Source: Streptomyces sp. NRRL B-3428
Lineage (GTDB): Bacteria; Actinomycetota; Actinomycetes; Streptomycetales; Streptomycetaceae
Assembly: GCA_000721375.1 (NCBI GenBank)
Contig: JOGW01000014.1
Location: 140,328 to 204,327 of the forward strand
Direction: 5' to 3'
DNA length: 64,000 bases
A program made the translations under genes and the position numbers. Positions 50,227 through 59,260 of this stretch are shown here, one piece after another (within the stretch, counting starts at the first letter, position 1; each line of letters opens with the position of its first letter). The notes under the pieces are model-generated. The model did not search any database. It saw only the letters and a list, made by a program, of their open reading frames with translations, and was not told the DNA's origin.

Positions 50227-50822
50227 TTCTCCGCGAGTACGGGGTCGATCATCTCGTGCAGCCGCTTGTCGCTCACCGGGCCCATGAAGCGCGCGGCGAT
50301 CTTCCCCTCACGGTCGACGACGAGCGTGCTGGGGATGCCCTGCGGACTCAGGCTGCCCTGCGGGAACTTCAGGATCTGCTTGCCGGCCGGGTCGTACAGG
50401 CTGGGGTACTCGATCTCGTAGTCCTCTTCGAAGGCCACGGCCGAGCTCTTCTGCGCGTCGCGGGTGTTGATCCCGACGAACTCCACGCCCTTCGACTTGG
50501 TCGCCTCGGAGACCGACTTGAGGTACTTGGCCTCGGCCCGGCAGGGCGCGCACCACGAACCCCAGGTGTTGATGACGACGATCTTGCCCTTGTAGTCGCT
50601 GAGCTTCAGCTGCTCGCCGTCGAGGGTCGCGCCCGAGATGTCCGGCGCCGTGGCCCGCTCGCCCTTCGCGGAGGTCGAGACCCCGCTCTTGCCGGCCACG
50701 AAGTTGGTGTCCCCACCGCCCCCCTGCGCACCGCCGTCGGTGCACGCACTCAGCGCGAGGGCCGCAAGCGCGGTCCCCGCGGCGAAAAGGGCACGTCGGG
50801 AGGCAGGACGTCCAAGGCTCAT
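50223..50822 (-). CDS. resA: TlpA/ResA-type thiol-disulfide reductase lipoprotein
   Basis: ResA reduces the CxxCH cysteines of apocytochrome c outside the membrane. The 199-residue protein has a lipoprotein signal with LSAC27 lipobox and a thioredoxin fold with the active site Cys91-Ala-Pro-Cys94 in WGSWCAPCRAE and a cis-Pro loop QGIPSTLVVD. It begins the operon resA-ccdA-resB-ccsB and overlaps ccdA by four bases. Confidence 0.95.
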   Translation of the reverse strand: MSLGRPASRRALFAAGTALAALALSACTDGGAQGGGGDTNFVAGKSGVSTSAKGERATAPDISGATLDGEQLKLSDYKGKIVVINTWGSWCAPCRAEAKYLKSVSEATKSKGVEFVGINTRDAQKSSAVAFEEDYEIEYPSLYDPAGKQILKFPQGSLSPQGIPSTLVVDREGKIAARFMGPVSDKRLHEMIDPVLAEK

Positions 50823-50888
50823 GTGAAAAGTTTCGCATGACCGTTTCAGCGGTTTCGGCCGCCCCCCGAAAGCCGCGGAACACCCAGT

Positions 50889-52115
50889 TCAGGCGGCTTT
50901 ACGACGATCATTCGGAAGCCGTTCACCGACATCGAGCGCCTGCAGCTTCGCCAGCACCTCCGGCTTCTGGACATCGAGCCAGTCCACGAACTGCCGGAAG
51001 GAAACCAGCCTTACGTCCTTTTTGCCCGCAATCTCCTTCAAGGCCTCCTCGACGGCGTCCATATAGATCCCGCCGTTCCACTGCTCGAAGTGATTGCCCA
51101 CGAAGAATGGCGCCCGATTTGTCTCGTACGCGCGCTTGAACCCGGCGAGATACGCCCCGGCCGCCTGCTTGCGCCAGCGCGGGTAGTTGGCGGGCGGTGC
51201 CTGGGTCGAGTTCTGCGACTGATTGGCGAGGATGTTGTAGTCCATCGAGAGCACCTCGAAGGAGTGCCCGGGGAACGGCATCGCCTGCAGTGGCAGATCC
51301 CACACACCCTGCTTCTTCACCGGCCAGCGCTGGCGGCCGCCCGGCGAGGAGGCGTCGTAGCGCCAGCCGAGTTCGCGTGCGACCGGCAGCAGCTTGTCCT
51401 GGCCGAGCAGACACGGGGTGCGGCCGCCGATGAGTTCCTTGTCGTAGTCGAAGGGCAGCGGGGGCAGTTCGGTCCAGCCCGTGTTCGTACGCCATTGCTG
51501 CACAAAGGACTTGGCCTGACGGATCTCGTCGCGCCAGTGCGCGGCGTTCCAGTTGCCGACCGAACCCGAGCCCGCACAGAAGTGGCCGTTGAAATGCGTG
51601 CCGATCTCATGGCCTTCGAGCCAGGCCTGGCGCACGTATTTCAGGGTGCGCTTGATGTTCTCGTCCTTGAGATAGCCGATGTCGGAAGCTCCGACGGGAT
51701 TGTTCGGCGGGCGGTAGAGACGCTTCTTGGACTCGGGAAGGAGATAGAGACCGGAGAGGAAGAAGGTCATCTTCGCGTCGTGTTCCTGAGCGAGCTTCAG
51801 GAAGCGCGGGAAGAGGCCGTTGCCTATTTCCCCCGCGCCGTCCCAGGAGAAGATGACGAACTGCGGTGGTTTCTCGCCGAGTTCGAGCGGAACGGGCGCC
51901 GGCGGCTGGTGCGGCTGCTTGCCGGTGTACGCGGTGGAACCGTCCCCGAGGGGTTTGCCCTCGGCCGAGGGGGAAGGCGAGTGAGGGCTCGACTTGCCGG
52001 CGGGCCGGGCATCGCCCGGCGGCGGGTCGGACTTCGAGCTGCAGGCGGCGAGCCCGGCCGCCGCCGCGGCGCCGACGCCCAGACCGATCAGTCCCCTTCG
52101 GTTGATTTGCTGCAT
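50889..52115 (-). CDS. Polysaccharide deacetylase-like lipoprotein with altered catalytic motif
   Basis: The 408-residue protein has a twin-arginine-like lipoprotein signal (RRGLIG, lipobox LAAC25), a Pro/Ser-rich linker and a NodB-like domain. The metal-binding segment is GHEIGTHFNGHFC, but the first motif, usually TFDDG, reads FSWDGAG, so the catalytic base Asp is replaced by Trp91 and Asp92 remains. It may be a non-standard deacetylase or a binding protein for cell-wall sugars. It lies 66 bp upstream of resA in the same direction, and its function in cytochrome maturation is not evident. Confidence 0.82.
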   Translation of the reverse strand: MQQINRRGLIGLGVGAAAAAGLAACSSKSDPPPGDARPAGKSSPHSPSPSAEGKPLGDGSTAYTGKQPHQPPAPVPLELGEKPPQFVIFSWDGAGEIGNGLFPRFLKLAQEHDAKMTFFLSGLYLLPESKKRLYRPPNNPVGASDIGYLKDENIKRTLKYVRQAWLEGHEIGTHFNGHFCAGSGSVGNWNAAHWRDEIRQAKSFVQQWRTNTGWTELPPLPFDYDKELIGGRTPCLLGQDKLLPVARELGWRYDASSPGGRQRWPVKKQGVWDLPLQAMPFPGHSFEVLSMDYNILANQSQNSTQAPPANYPRWRKQAAGAYLAGFKRAYETNRAPFFVGNHFEQWNGGIYMDAVEEALKEIAGKKDVRLVSFRQFVDWLDVQKPEVLAKLQALDVGERLPNDRRKAA

Positions 52116-52250
52116 TACGTCCCCAGCCTCCGTGTTGCTCCCCGTTTACGGTGGACGTCCCCTTAGAGGCACAGAGGAACACCGAGGTTCCGACGGATTG
52201 CGGAAACTTTGCGTTTCGTACGAGGAGATCCTGTGCCCGGGCACGCAAAA

Positions 52251-52279
52251 GGGCCGGTCACCTGATCGGCGACCGACCC
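52251..52279 (-). terminator. Intrinsic terminator after the histidine phosphatase gene
   Basis: A 12-base stem with two mismatches is followed on the minus strand by TTTT, so it ends the leftward hemL transcript. Confidence 0.65.
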
Positions 52280-52301
52280 CTGCTCTGCGTACGGAAAGGA
52301 A

Positions 52302-53006
52302 CTATGCCCCGAACGCCTTGTCCTTGCCCTTCACCGGCTTGGCACCGGCCCGCAGATGCGCGGGGACGAGATCGATCGCGGGCTCGCTGTAACCGACCGA
52401 GACGATCTTGTCGCCGCGGTACGTGAAGGTGGTCAGCGAGGCGAGCGTGCACTGCCGCTTGCGCGGGTCGTGCCACAGACGGCGCTTCTCGACGAAGCTG
52501 CGCACGATCCAGATCGGCAGCTGGTGACTGACGCACACCGCCTCGTGCCCGCGGGCAGCGTCCTTGGCCGCGTCGAGTGCGCCCATCATGCGGACGACCT
52601 GCTCGACATACGGCTCGCCCCAGGACGGCTTGAAGGGGTTGACCAGGTGCTTCCAGTTCTCGGGGCGCTTGAGCGCACCGTCGCCCACACCGAAGGTCTT
52701 GCCCTGGAAGACGTTGTCCGCCTCGATCAGACGCTCGTCGGAGGCGAGATCGAGTCCGTGCGCCTTGGCGATCGGGGTCGCGGTCTCCTGCGCACGCTCA
52801 AGGGGCGAGGCGACGACATGAGTGATGTCGCGCGAGGAGAGGTGCTCGGCGACCCGGTCGGCCATCTGCCGGCCGAGCTCGGAGAGGTGGTAGCCGCCGA
52901 GGCGTCCGTACAGGACACCGTCGGGGTTGTGGACCTCCCCGTGGCGCATCAGATGGACGACGGTGAGCTCGTCGTTCTTCGCGAAGGACTCGTGCAGGGT
53001 GCTCAT
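52302..53006 (-). CDS. Histidine phosphatase family protein (phosphoglycerate mutase-like)
   Basis: The 234-residue protein has the family's RHG motif in [17 protein letters not shown] (phosphohistidine about 22), the conserved Arg/Glu pair in [13 protein letters not shown] and a second His in [13 protein letters not shown]. It hydrolyses or transfers phosphate on an unknown small molecule; true glycolytic phosphoglycerate mutase is unlikely because of divergent flanking residues. Its ATG overlaps the hemL stop by four bases, so the two are coupled. Confidence 0.88.
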   Translation of the reverse strand: MSTLHESFAKNDELTVVHLMRHGEVHNPDGVLYGRLGGYHLSELGRQMADRVAEHLSSRDITHVVASPLERAQETATPIAKAHGLDLASDERLIEADNVFQGKTFGVGDGALKRPENWKHLVNPFKPSWGEPYVEQVVRMMGALDAAKDAARGHEAVCVSHQLPIWIVRSFVEKRRLWHDPRKRQCTLASLTTFTYRGDKIVSVGYSEPAIDLVPAHLRAGAKPVKGKDKAFGA

Positions 53007-54319
53007 GCGGTGGCCTCCGCGGCGGCACGGGCGGCGGCGGGCAGGGCGTCGGCGATGCGCTGGACGGCCCGCTCGTCGTGCGCCGTGGACACGAACCAGG
53101 ACTCGAAAGCGGACGGCGGCAGATACACGCCGTCGGAGAGCAGGGAGTGGAAGAACGCGGTGAACCGGAAGGCCTCCTGGCCCTTGGCGTCCTCGTAGTC
53201 GCGCACCTCGTTGTCGGTGAAGAACACCGAGAACATGTTGGACGCGGTCTGCAGCCGGTGCGCCACACCCTCCTTGGTGAGCGCGCCGGTCACAAGCGAC
53301 TGGATCTCGCTCGACACAGCATTCACCTTGGCATAGGCGGCGTCGTCGAGCAGCTTCAGCTGGGCGAGGCCCGCGGCGGTCGCGACCGGGTTACCGGAGA
53401 GCGTGCCCGCCTGGTAGACCGGACCGGCCGGTGCGAGATGCCCCATGACGTCCTTGCGGCCGCCGAAGGCCGCGGCCGGGAAGCCGCCGCCCATGACCTT
53501 GCCGAAGGTCATCAGGTCGGGCTCGACCCCGTCGACGCCGAACCAGCCGGCCTTGCTCGTACGGAAGCCGGTCATGACCTCGTCCGAGATGTACAGCGCA
53601 CCGTTGGCGGCGCACAGGTCCTTCAGGCCCTGGTTGAAGCCGGGGGCCGGCGGCACGACGCCCATGTTGCCGGGCGAGGCCTCGGTGATCACACAGGCGA
53701 TCTCACCGGGGTGCGCGGCGAAGGCCTCGCGGACGGCTTCGAGATCGTTGTACGGCAGCACGACCGTCTCGCCGGCCTGCGCTCCCGTGACACCGGGGGT
53801 GTCGGGAAGCCCGAAGGTGGCGACACCCGAGCCCGCCGCGGCGAGCAGCGCGTCCACGTGACCGTGGTAGCAGCCGGCGAACTTGACCACCTTGGCGCGG
53901 CCGGTGAACCCGCGGGCCAGGCGGATCGCGGACATCGTGGCCTCCGTACCGGAGGACACGAGCCGCACCTGCTCGACCGGGGCGATCCGGGCCACGATCT
54001 CCTCGGCGAGCGCGACCTCGCCCTCGCCGGGCGTACCGAAGGACGTACCGCGCCCGACGGCCTCCTGCACGGCGGCGATCACCTCGGGGTGCGCGTGGCC
54101 GAGGATCATCGGTCCCCACGAGCACACGAGGTCGACGTACTCGCGGCCGTCGGCGTCGGTGAGGTACGGCCCCTGACCGGACACCATGAAGCGGGGCGTA
54201 CCACCCACGGCGCGGAAGGCGCGCACCGGAGAGTTCACGCCGCCGGGTGTGACACGGGAGGCGCGGTCGAAGAGCGCCTGCGAAACGGGGGCTTGACTGT
54301 GTTCCGGCACCATGTGCAT
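53003..54319 (-). CDS. hemL: Glutamate-1-semialdehyde 2,1-aminomutase
   Basis: HemL makes 5-aminolevulinate from glutamate-1-semialdehyde with pyridoxal phosphate, the C5 entry to heme. The 438-residue protein has [15 protein letters not shown] at the start, [18 protein letters not shown], the PLP region [10 protein letters not shown] and the Schiff-base Lys in [17 protein letters not shown]. Starts at 54313 and 54319 are both possible; neither has a strong ribosome site. Heme supply and the downstream cytochrome c operon are functionally linked. Confidence 0.95.
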   Translation of the reverse strand: MHMVPEHSQAPVSQALFDRASRVTPGGVNSPVRAFRAVGGTPRFMVSGQGPYLTDADGREYVDLVCSWGPMILGHAHPEVIAAVQEAVGRGTSFGTPGEGEVALAEEIVARIAPVEQVRLVSSGTEATMSAIRLARGFTGRAKVVKFAGCYHGHVDALLAAAGSGVATFGLPDTPGVTGAQAGETVVLPYNDLEAVREAFAAHPGEIACVITEASPGNMGVVPPAPGFNQGLKDLCAANGALYISDEVMTGFRTSKAGWFGVDGVEPDLMTFGKVMGGGFPAAAFGGRKDVMGHLAPAGPVYQAGTLSGNPVATAAGLAQLKLLDDAAYAKVNAVSSEIQSLVTGALTKEGVAHRLQTASNMFSVFFTDNEVRDYEDAKGQEAFRFTAFFHSLLSDGVYLPPSAFESWFVSTAHDERAVQRIADALPAAARAAAEATA

Positions 54320-54357
54320 CACGTCGGGTCTCTCGGGTCCAGGGATGACTGACCCCA

Positions 54358-54837
54358 TCAGCCTAGGCCAGGCCTCATACAGGGGCCGCCGCGCAGCCGG
54401 GACACCGACGCGCCTCGGTCCACGGCGCCCGCGGCCTCCGGCAGGCAGGCCGACAGCGCGGTGTGCAGGACTCGGGCCACGTACGCGTTCACGGGCTCCC
54501 CGGTCGTGGAGTCGAGGACCAGCCGGTAACCGTGCTGCGTGCGCGTGGAGTTGCCCTGCTTGTCCGTCCTGTAGAGGGGTTCGGCCGCAAGGCCCGTGAT
54601 CCGCGGGTCGAGAAGGACCCGCTCGACGGTCGGGGGACGCCAGTCGCCGCCGTGGCGCGTCGGTACGCCCCGCTCGTTCAGCCAGGTGGCGATGGCGCCG
54701 ACCGAAGCCGGATGAGCGTTGCGCTTGCCGGTGTGGGGCCGGTCGGCGAAATGCAGGACCCGGTCCACCATGCGCCGCACCTGTGCGACGCCGCCGCTCC
54801 AGCCGCCCGTTGTACGCGCCTCGGCCGTCCGTTCCAC
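54358..54837 (-). CDS. Recombinase-domain fragment (serine recombinase-like, no resolvase domain)
   Basis: The 159-residue product contains [20 protein letters not shown] followed by [20 protein letters not shown], the signature of the Recombinase domain that follows the catalytic resolvase domain in large serine integrases. The catalytic domain and zinc-ribbon are absent. GTG at 54837 is chosen for AGGAGG six bases upstream; extensions upstream lack a ribosome site. It is either a decayed integrase remnant or a stand-alone DNA-binding protein. No att-site repeats were found around it. Confidence 0.65.
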   Translation of the reverse strand: MERTAEARTTGGWSGGVAQVRRMVDRVLHFADRPHTGKRNAHPASVGAIATWLNERGVPTRHGGDWRPPTVERVLLDPRITGLAAEPLYRTDKQGNSTRTQHGYRLVLDSTTGEPVNAYVARVLHTALSACLPEAAGAVDRGASVSRLRGGPCMRPGLG

Positions 54838-55157
54838 GGCCGCCTCCTGGAGGGCCGATCCCGGCTGCGAACCGTCGGCCCGGGCTTTCGATCGGCGGGT
54901 ATAGCCTGCCGCCGTACGGCGGGACTCTCCGGGAAATACCATGGCTCGCAGCCGACCAGTCGGGCTGCCCCAGGGCTGCGTATCGTAGAGGCAACTCACA
55001 CGACCAGGTGGCTTGCCCTCGAATCGCTATCGCGTACATGTGTTTTGCCATACTCATCCGGGGGAGGTCATTGGCACGATGATCGGGTCGCGCGGACGAG
55101 GCCGTGCCTCCAAGCGGTCGGGACCGTGTTACCAACAGGCAGCAGTCGGGTGGAGAT
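54838..55157. other. Divergent intergenic region without clear gene
   Basis: This region of about 320 bp separates the recombinase fragment from the next rightward gene. A ribosome-site-like gggggagg at 55061-55068 precedes an ATG at 55079, but the frame ends after about 38 codons and overlaps the next gene; I do not call it. No repeat or terminator is evident. Confidence 0.5.
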
Positions 55158-55754
55158 ATGCATCGCGGTGGCGGACTGGGCGAGGGGACCGGTGACCAGG
55201 GTGCCCTCGGACCGCGACGTGCCCGGCGGGGCAAGCACAGGCGCGACCAGCACGAGAGCGACGCACAGGCGGCCACTCCCGGGAATGCCGAGCACACGGG
55301 AATCAGGAGTGGCCGGGTGGGGGTGACCTACAAGTACTTCGGCGCCCCCGACGGGGCGACGGCGGCCCGCGTCCCGGTCACGATGCGCCCGGAGGAGCTC
55401 GGCGGCGACGAGCTCGGCATGGGCGGGATGTTCACCAAGATCAAGCCGGAGACGATGGCCGCGATGGTCCTCACCGGTATCGAGGGCATACCGCTGCACA
55501 AGGTGCCCCCGCTGGAACTGGTCGTGCTGCACCCCGACTATGCGGTGGTCAAGCTTCCGATGACCGTGGTCGACCCCCTTCGGGGCATCGGCGAGGAAGC
55601 CGTGGGCGCGGCGGCCTTCATCTGGTCGACGGTGCCGGACCGCGGAGGGCCGCGGGATGCGTTCAACGTCTACCAACTGCTCCACGAATGGCAGGACTTC
55701 AGCCACCGGCTGCACGAAGCCGGACATCAGCCGTACTGCCTGGTGTGGCCGTGA
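55158..55754 (+). CDS. Conserved protein of unknown function
   Basis: I do not recognise a named domain. After a basic, low-complexity N-terminus the protein has [60 protein letters not shown] and a C-terminal [20 protein letters not shown] that ends in YCLVWP. The ordered pattern and strong coding bias show that it is real. GTG starts at 55317 and 55323 (keeping only the ordered domain) are alternatives. No signal peptide or membrane segment is present. Confidence 0.72.
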   Translation: MHRGGGLGEGTGDQGALGPRRARRGKHRRDQHESDAQAATPGNAEHTGIRSGRVGVTYKYFGAPDGATAARVPVTMRPEELGGDELGMGGMFTKIKPETMAAMVLTGIEGIPLHKVPPLELVVLHPDYAVVKLPMTVVDPLRGIGEEAVGAAAFIWSTVPDRGGPRDAFNVYQLLHEWQDFSHRLHEAGHQPYCLVWP

Positions 55755-55890
55755 GTATCCGGCTCTGAGCTGATCGCTCGAAGGCGCGGGCGTGGCACGT
55801 CCGAGCCGATCCCCTCGGGGACGCGGGCGCGACACGTACGTGGCGTTGAGCCTTCTTCCCGTACGCGATGTGCACCTTGGAGTCGTGCGC

Positions 55891-56787
55891 ATGCGAAGAA
55901 GGCCGTGGGCCGTGGCGTTGTGTCCGGTGTTGCTCGTCTGGGGCGCGGGGACATCCGCCCGGGCGGAACCCGACCCCGATCCACAACCGTGGCTGCACTC
56001 GCGGTCACCGTTGCCGTTCCCCGAGGACACCCCCGACCAGTGGATGCCGCCCTGGTTCGGCGAGCTCCTGAGCCGGTACGCGACCCGGTCACTTGCCGAT
56101 CCCTTCCCGCAGTACAAGAAGTACCGGGATCTGCGGGAGCTGGAGTTGGTGCCGAGGCAGGAGCAGGGCAAGGTCCGGCTCTTCCCGTACTGCACGGGTG
56201 CGACCGGCCCGTACCAGAAAGAGCTCGAACGCCGGCTGGGCCTGAAGCCGGTCGACGGGCGGCAGTCCGCGGCCGACTGCAAGGCGATCCAGAAGTTCCA
56301 GCTGAGGCAGGGCATCGCACCGCAGATGGGGTACGCGGGACCGCACACCTGGGGCACGGCTCAGCTCCTGTACGCCAGGAAGCACCCGAACCCCGGCGGC
56401 AGGTGCCCGGCGCCGGCCGGGCGGCGGGTGGCGTGTGTGGATCTGACGCGGCAGCTGATGTGGGTGCAGCAGGGCAGGAAGGTCGTCTTCGGACCGGCCC
56501 CGATCCGCTCGGGGAGGCCCTCGTACCGCACGCGTACGGGGCTGTTCTCGGTCTATCTGCGCCGCGCGGCACACACCTCCACGCTCTACGACGCCCCCAT
56601 GCCGTACGCCCAGTTCTTCTCCGGCGGACAGGCCTTCCACGGCCGGTACCGGACGATCTACTACGAGCCGGGGTCGCACGGCTGCGTCAATCTCTCCTAC
56701 CGGGACGCCGAGCGGCTGTGGAAGGTCCTGCGGGGCGGGGACGCGGTGTTCGTGTCCGGGAGCAAGCCGGCCGCGCCCAAGGTCTGA
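55891..56787 (+). CDS. L,D-transpeptidase with peptidoglycan-binding domain
   Basis: The enzyme cross-links peptidoglycan stem peptides by 3-3 bonds or anchors proteins to them. The 298-residue product has a signal peptide (RRRPWAVALCPVLLVWGAG), a peptidoglycan-binding-like segment (about 100-160, ERRLGLKPVDGRQSAADCKA), and a YkuD catalytic domain with SHGCVN (Ser262, His263, Cys265) in EPGSHGCVNLSYRDAE. ATG at 55891 has GGAG nine bases upstream; an earlier ATG at 55792 has no ribosome site. A strong terminator follows. Confidence 0.88.
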   Translation: MRRRPWAVALCPVLLVWGAGTSARAEPDPDPQPWLHSRSPLPFPEDTPDQWMPPWFGELLSRYATRSLADPFPQYKKYRDLRELELVPRQEQGKVRLFPYCTGATGPYQKELERRLGLKPVDGRQSAADCKAIQKFQLRQGIAPQMGYAGPHTWGTAQLLYARKHPNPGGRCPAPAGRRVACVDLTRQLMWVQQGRKVVFGPAPIRSGRPSYRTRTGLFSVYLRRAAHTSTLYDAPMPYAQFFSGGQAFHGRYRTIYYEPGSHGCVNLSYRDAERLWKVLRGGDAVFVSGSKPAAPKV

Positions 56788-56791
56788 GCGT

Positions 56792-56831
56792 GCCGAAGGC
56801 CGCGCCCGGCAGGATGGGCGCGGCCTTCGGC
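56792..56831 (+). terminator. Hairpin terminator after the L,D-transpeptidase gene
   Basis: A perfect 16-bp stem (56792-56807 with 56816-56831) encloses an 8-base loop. Confidence 0.85.
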
Positions 56832-56833
56832 TG

Positions 56834-56888
56834 CGTACGGACTGCGGACTACCGCCTCGTACGGACTGCGGACTACCGCTTCGTACGG
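56834..56888. repeat. Tandem 24-bp repeat
   Basis: The unit cgtacggactgcggactacc (24 bp with gcct/gctt) occurs at 56834-56857 and 56858-56881, with a third partial copy. Confidence 0.8.
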
Positions 56889-56889
56889 G

Positions 56890-58113
56890 CTACTTGTCCT
56901 TGTCCTTGTCGGGCATGTCGTCGGGCGACGGTGCGACGCCCTGGTTGGTCACCGTGACGGCGACCCTCTTGCCGTCCTTCACCTGGAAGACCGGCGGCTT
57001 GGCGCTCGCCTTGCCGTCGACCGCGTAGGAGACCGTCCAGCCGGCCGGAAGTTCGCCCGCTCCCTCGGTGACGGAGCAGTACGTGCCGACCTCGACCTTC
57101 TTGATGGTCGCCGTCTCACCGGCGCTCAGCTCCACCTTGCCTGCGGACCCGTCCTGGCAGGAGTAGCCGACGGTGAACGACTTGGGCACCGTGCCATAGG
57201 CCGGCGGCACGACGTTCTTGGTGATCTTGAAGCTCGACTTCTTGACCTCGACGTCGGAGAAGTCATTGGTGACGATCACCGTGTCGACCGTGTCCGGCTG
57301 AACCCCCGAGCCCGCCGCGCCGGCCGGGAAGTACGTCACCGTGGCGCCGTCCGGGAAGGCGTCCGTGCCCTGTTCGACGACCGTGCAGGTCGATCCCGCG
57401 GGGATGCCCGTGAGGATGTGCCGACCGTCCGCGGTGGTGCCGACACCACCGCCGCTCTCGAAGGTCAGCGTCTCCGTGTCGGAGTTGCCCAGGGGGTCGG
57501 TGCAGGTGACCACCACCGTGAACTCGGTGGGCAGCGGCTCGACCGGCGTGCCGACCGGGAAGTCGACCCGCTTGAGGACCAGGAGCTCCCCCGGGACCCC
57601 CCTCGGCATGTTGTCGAAGTGGTAGCAGACGAAGTAGTGGCTGATGTCCGCCACGTTGCCGCCCGAGTTCTTGGGCGCGATGTAGTTCTGCGGGGCCGCC
57701 AGCTGCGGCGGGACGTACGGGGACTTGTACACGTTGGAGGCCGGGCCGCCCTTGACGACCACGGCGTCGACCACGACCCCGGCGGACGTGCCGGCCGGTG
57801 TGATCTCGACCTGGACCATCGTGGGGCTCGACCCCGTGCCCGTGGCCTTCACATACGTGTCCGCGGAGTCCTCGTTGTTGTTACCGCTGAGCTGCGCATC
57901 GCCGGGGAACCCGACCTGGGCGCAGGTCTTGAGGTTCCCTTCCACCATGGTCGCCCGGCTGTCCGAGGGCATGGGGGTCGGAGCGCCGGGCGCCGCCTGC
58001 GCGGGTGTCATGCCGAGGGCGACCCCGGCGAGTACGGAGACGAACAGCCCGGCGGAGCTGACGGCTCCGGCGGAACGGATGGACGTGATGGAACGCCGGC
58101 TGGCGCGAGTCAT
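56890..58113 (-). CDS. Secreted surface protein with DUF5979-type repeats
   Basis: The 407-residue product has a signal peptide (about 1-42, AGLFVSVLAGVALGMTPAQA) and an N-terminal Ser/Asn-rich domain. Two repeats follow with the pattern EFTVVVTCTDPLGNSDTETL / SFTVGYSCQDGSAGKVELSA and CTVVEQGTD / CSVTEGAGE, typical of DUF5979/Cna-B-like cell-surface modules. It ends in DDMPDKDKDK with no sortase signal. It may be a secreted adhesion or spore-associated protein; function is unknown. ATG at 58113 has GGGAGG eight bases upstream. Confidence 0.82.
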   Translation of the reverse strand: MTRASRRSITSIRSAGAVSSAGLFVSVLAGVALGMTPAQAAPGAPTPMPSDSRATMVEGNLKTCAQVGFPGDAQLSGNNNEDSADTYVKATGTGSSPTMVQVEITPAGTSAGVVVDAVVVKGGPASNVYKSPYVPPQLAAPQNYIAPKNSGGNVADISHYFVCYHFDNMPRGVPGELLVLKRVDFPVGTPVEPLPTEFTVVVTCTDPLGNSDTETLTFESGGGVGTTADGRHILTGIPAGSTCTVVEQGTDAFPDGATVTYFPAGAAGSGVQPDTVDTVIVTNDFSDVEVKKSSFKITKNVVPPAYGTVPKSFTVGYSCQDGSAGKVELSAGETATIKKVEVGTYCSVTEGAGELPAGWTVSYAVDGKASAKPPVFQVKDGKRVAVTVTNQGVAPSPDDMPDKDKDK

Positions 58114-58134
58114 CGGCACTACCTCCCACTTCTG

Positions 58135-58172
58135 CTGATGCGGCCTGATGCAGCCTGATGCAGCCTGATGCA
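58135..58172. repeat. Decamer tandem repeats upstream of the surface-protein gene
   Basis: The unit ctgatgcagc (first copy ctgatgcggc) occurs four times, the last one partial, at exact 10-bp spacing, 22 bp upstream of the gene start. Confidence 0.85.
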
Positions 58173-58348
58173 TGGTCAATATCGCCGCCGACGGGAGGTG
58201 GGGTCGGCGGCGCGCGGAGGCAGTTGCCCAGGCGGACCGGCGCGCACCCCGATCGGGTCAGCAGCACTCGCCCAGGTGCAGGTCGACGCTTTGACTGGCC
58301 TTCCACGCTGCGGCGCACGCCGCAGCGCGAGTCCCAGGGGGAGGCGGC

Positions 58349-59260
58349 ATGGCGTGGAAGGCGCGGTTCGAGCGCCTGCGCGCCGACGCCGAGCGGCTGC
58401 GTACGACAGCAGAGGCGCGCTTTCCCGTCGTGGGCGAGCTGACGAGCCGGCTGCTTTCCGGGAACCTCCTGGACTCGGCGACCCGGCTCGCCGCCCAGGC
58501 CTTCCTCGCCTCGATCCCCCTGCTCTTCGCCCTCGCGGCCTTCGCGCCGAGCGGTGTGCGCGACCAGTTGCGGGAGTCCCTGCGCGGGATGTTCGGTCTG
58601 ACCGGGCAGGCCGACGGCGAGCTCGAGCAGGTGCTCGGCAGCTCGGCCGACAGCGATCTGCGCGAGACCACCGGAATCATCGGACTTGCGCTCGCCCTGG
58701 TCTCGGCGACCAGCTTCAGCCGGGCCATGGCCCGGGTCTGTGAACGGGCCTGGGGTCTGCCGAAGGCCTCGACCAAGATCGCGGCCTGGCGCTGGCTGGT
58801 GTGGCTGTGCGCGCTGGTCGTCTTCCTGCTGCTGCAGGGGCCAGTACGTGACGGATTCGGTACCGGGGAGTGGCTGGGCCTTCCGCTGCTCTTCCTGTTG
58901 AGCACCTGTGTGTGGCTGTGGACGCAGCATCTGCTGCTCGCCGGCCGTATCGCCTGGCTGCCGCTGCTGCCGGGCGCGGTGCTCGCGGCGGCCGCCACCA
59001 ACGCGCTCGCGCTGTCCGCGCGTCTCTACATGCCCGCGGCGATCAACCGCGCGCTCGGCGAGTACGGCTCGCTGGGTCTTGTCCTGACGCTGCTGTCCTG
59101 GCTGATCGTGGTCTGCGCTGCGATCACCTTCGCGGTGACCATCGGCGCCGTCGCCGCTCAGGAGCCGCCGTTGAACCGGCTCCTGAGCAGGGACGGGCGC
59201 CCTCACCCGGCTTACGCGGCGGGCGGGTCGAACCGCAGCCGCGGCTCGGGCGGGGTGTAG
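58349..59260 (+). CDS. YihY/BrkB family membrane protein
   Basis: The 303-residue protein has six membrane segments and the BrkB layout: FLASIPLLFALAAFAPSGVR, TGIIGLALALVSATSFSRAM, WRWLVWLCALVVFLLLQGPV and YGSLGLVLTLLSWLIVVCAA. The family is of unknown function, formerly mistaken for RNase BN. GGGGGAGG lies four bases before the ATG. Its 3' end overlaps the convergent gene by 49 bp. Confidence 0.88.
   Translation: MAWKARFERLRADAERLRTTAEARFPVVGELTSRLLSGNLLDSATRLAAQAFLASIPLLFALAAFAPSGVRDQLRESLRGMFGLTGQADGELEQVLGSSADSDLRETTGIIGLALALVSATSFSRAMARVCERAWGLPKASTKIAAWRWLVWLCALVVFLLLQGPVRDGFGTGEWLGLPLLFLLSTCVWLWTQHLLLAGRIAWLPLLPGAVLAAAATNALALSARLYMPAAINRALGEYGSLGLVLTLLSWLIVVCAAITFAVTIGAVAAQEPPLNRLLSRDGRPHPAYAAGGSNRSRGSGGV

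Noticed and set aside
54358..55157. Integrated mobile element with attachment sites
   Set aside because: Only the recombinase-domain fragment was found; no excision gene, no long direct repeats and no tRNA were seen.
55079..55195. Small ORF with a strong ribosome site before the gene at 55158
   Set aside because: It overlaps the next gene out of frame, has weak coding bias and no recognisable feature.
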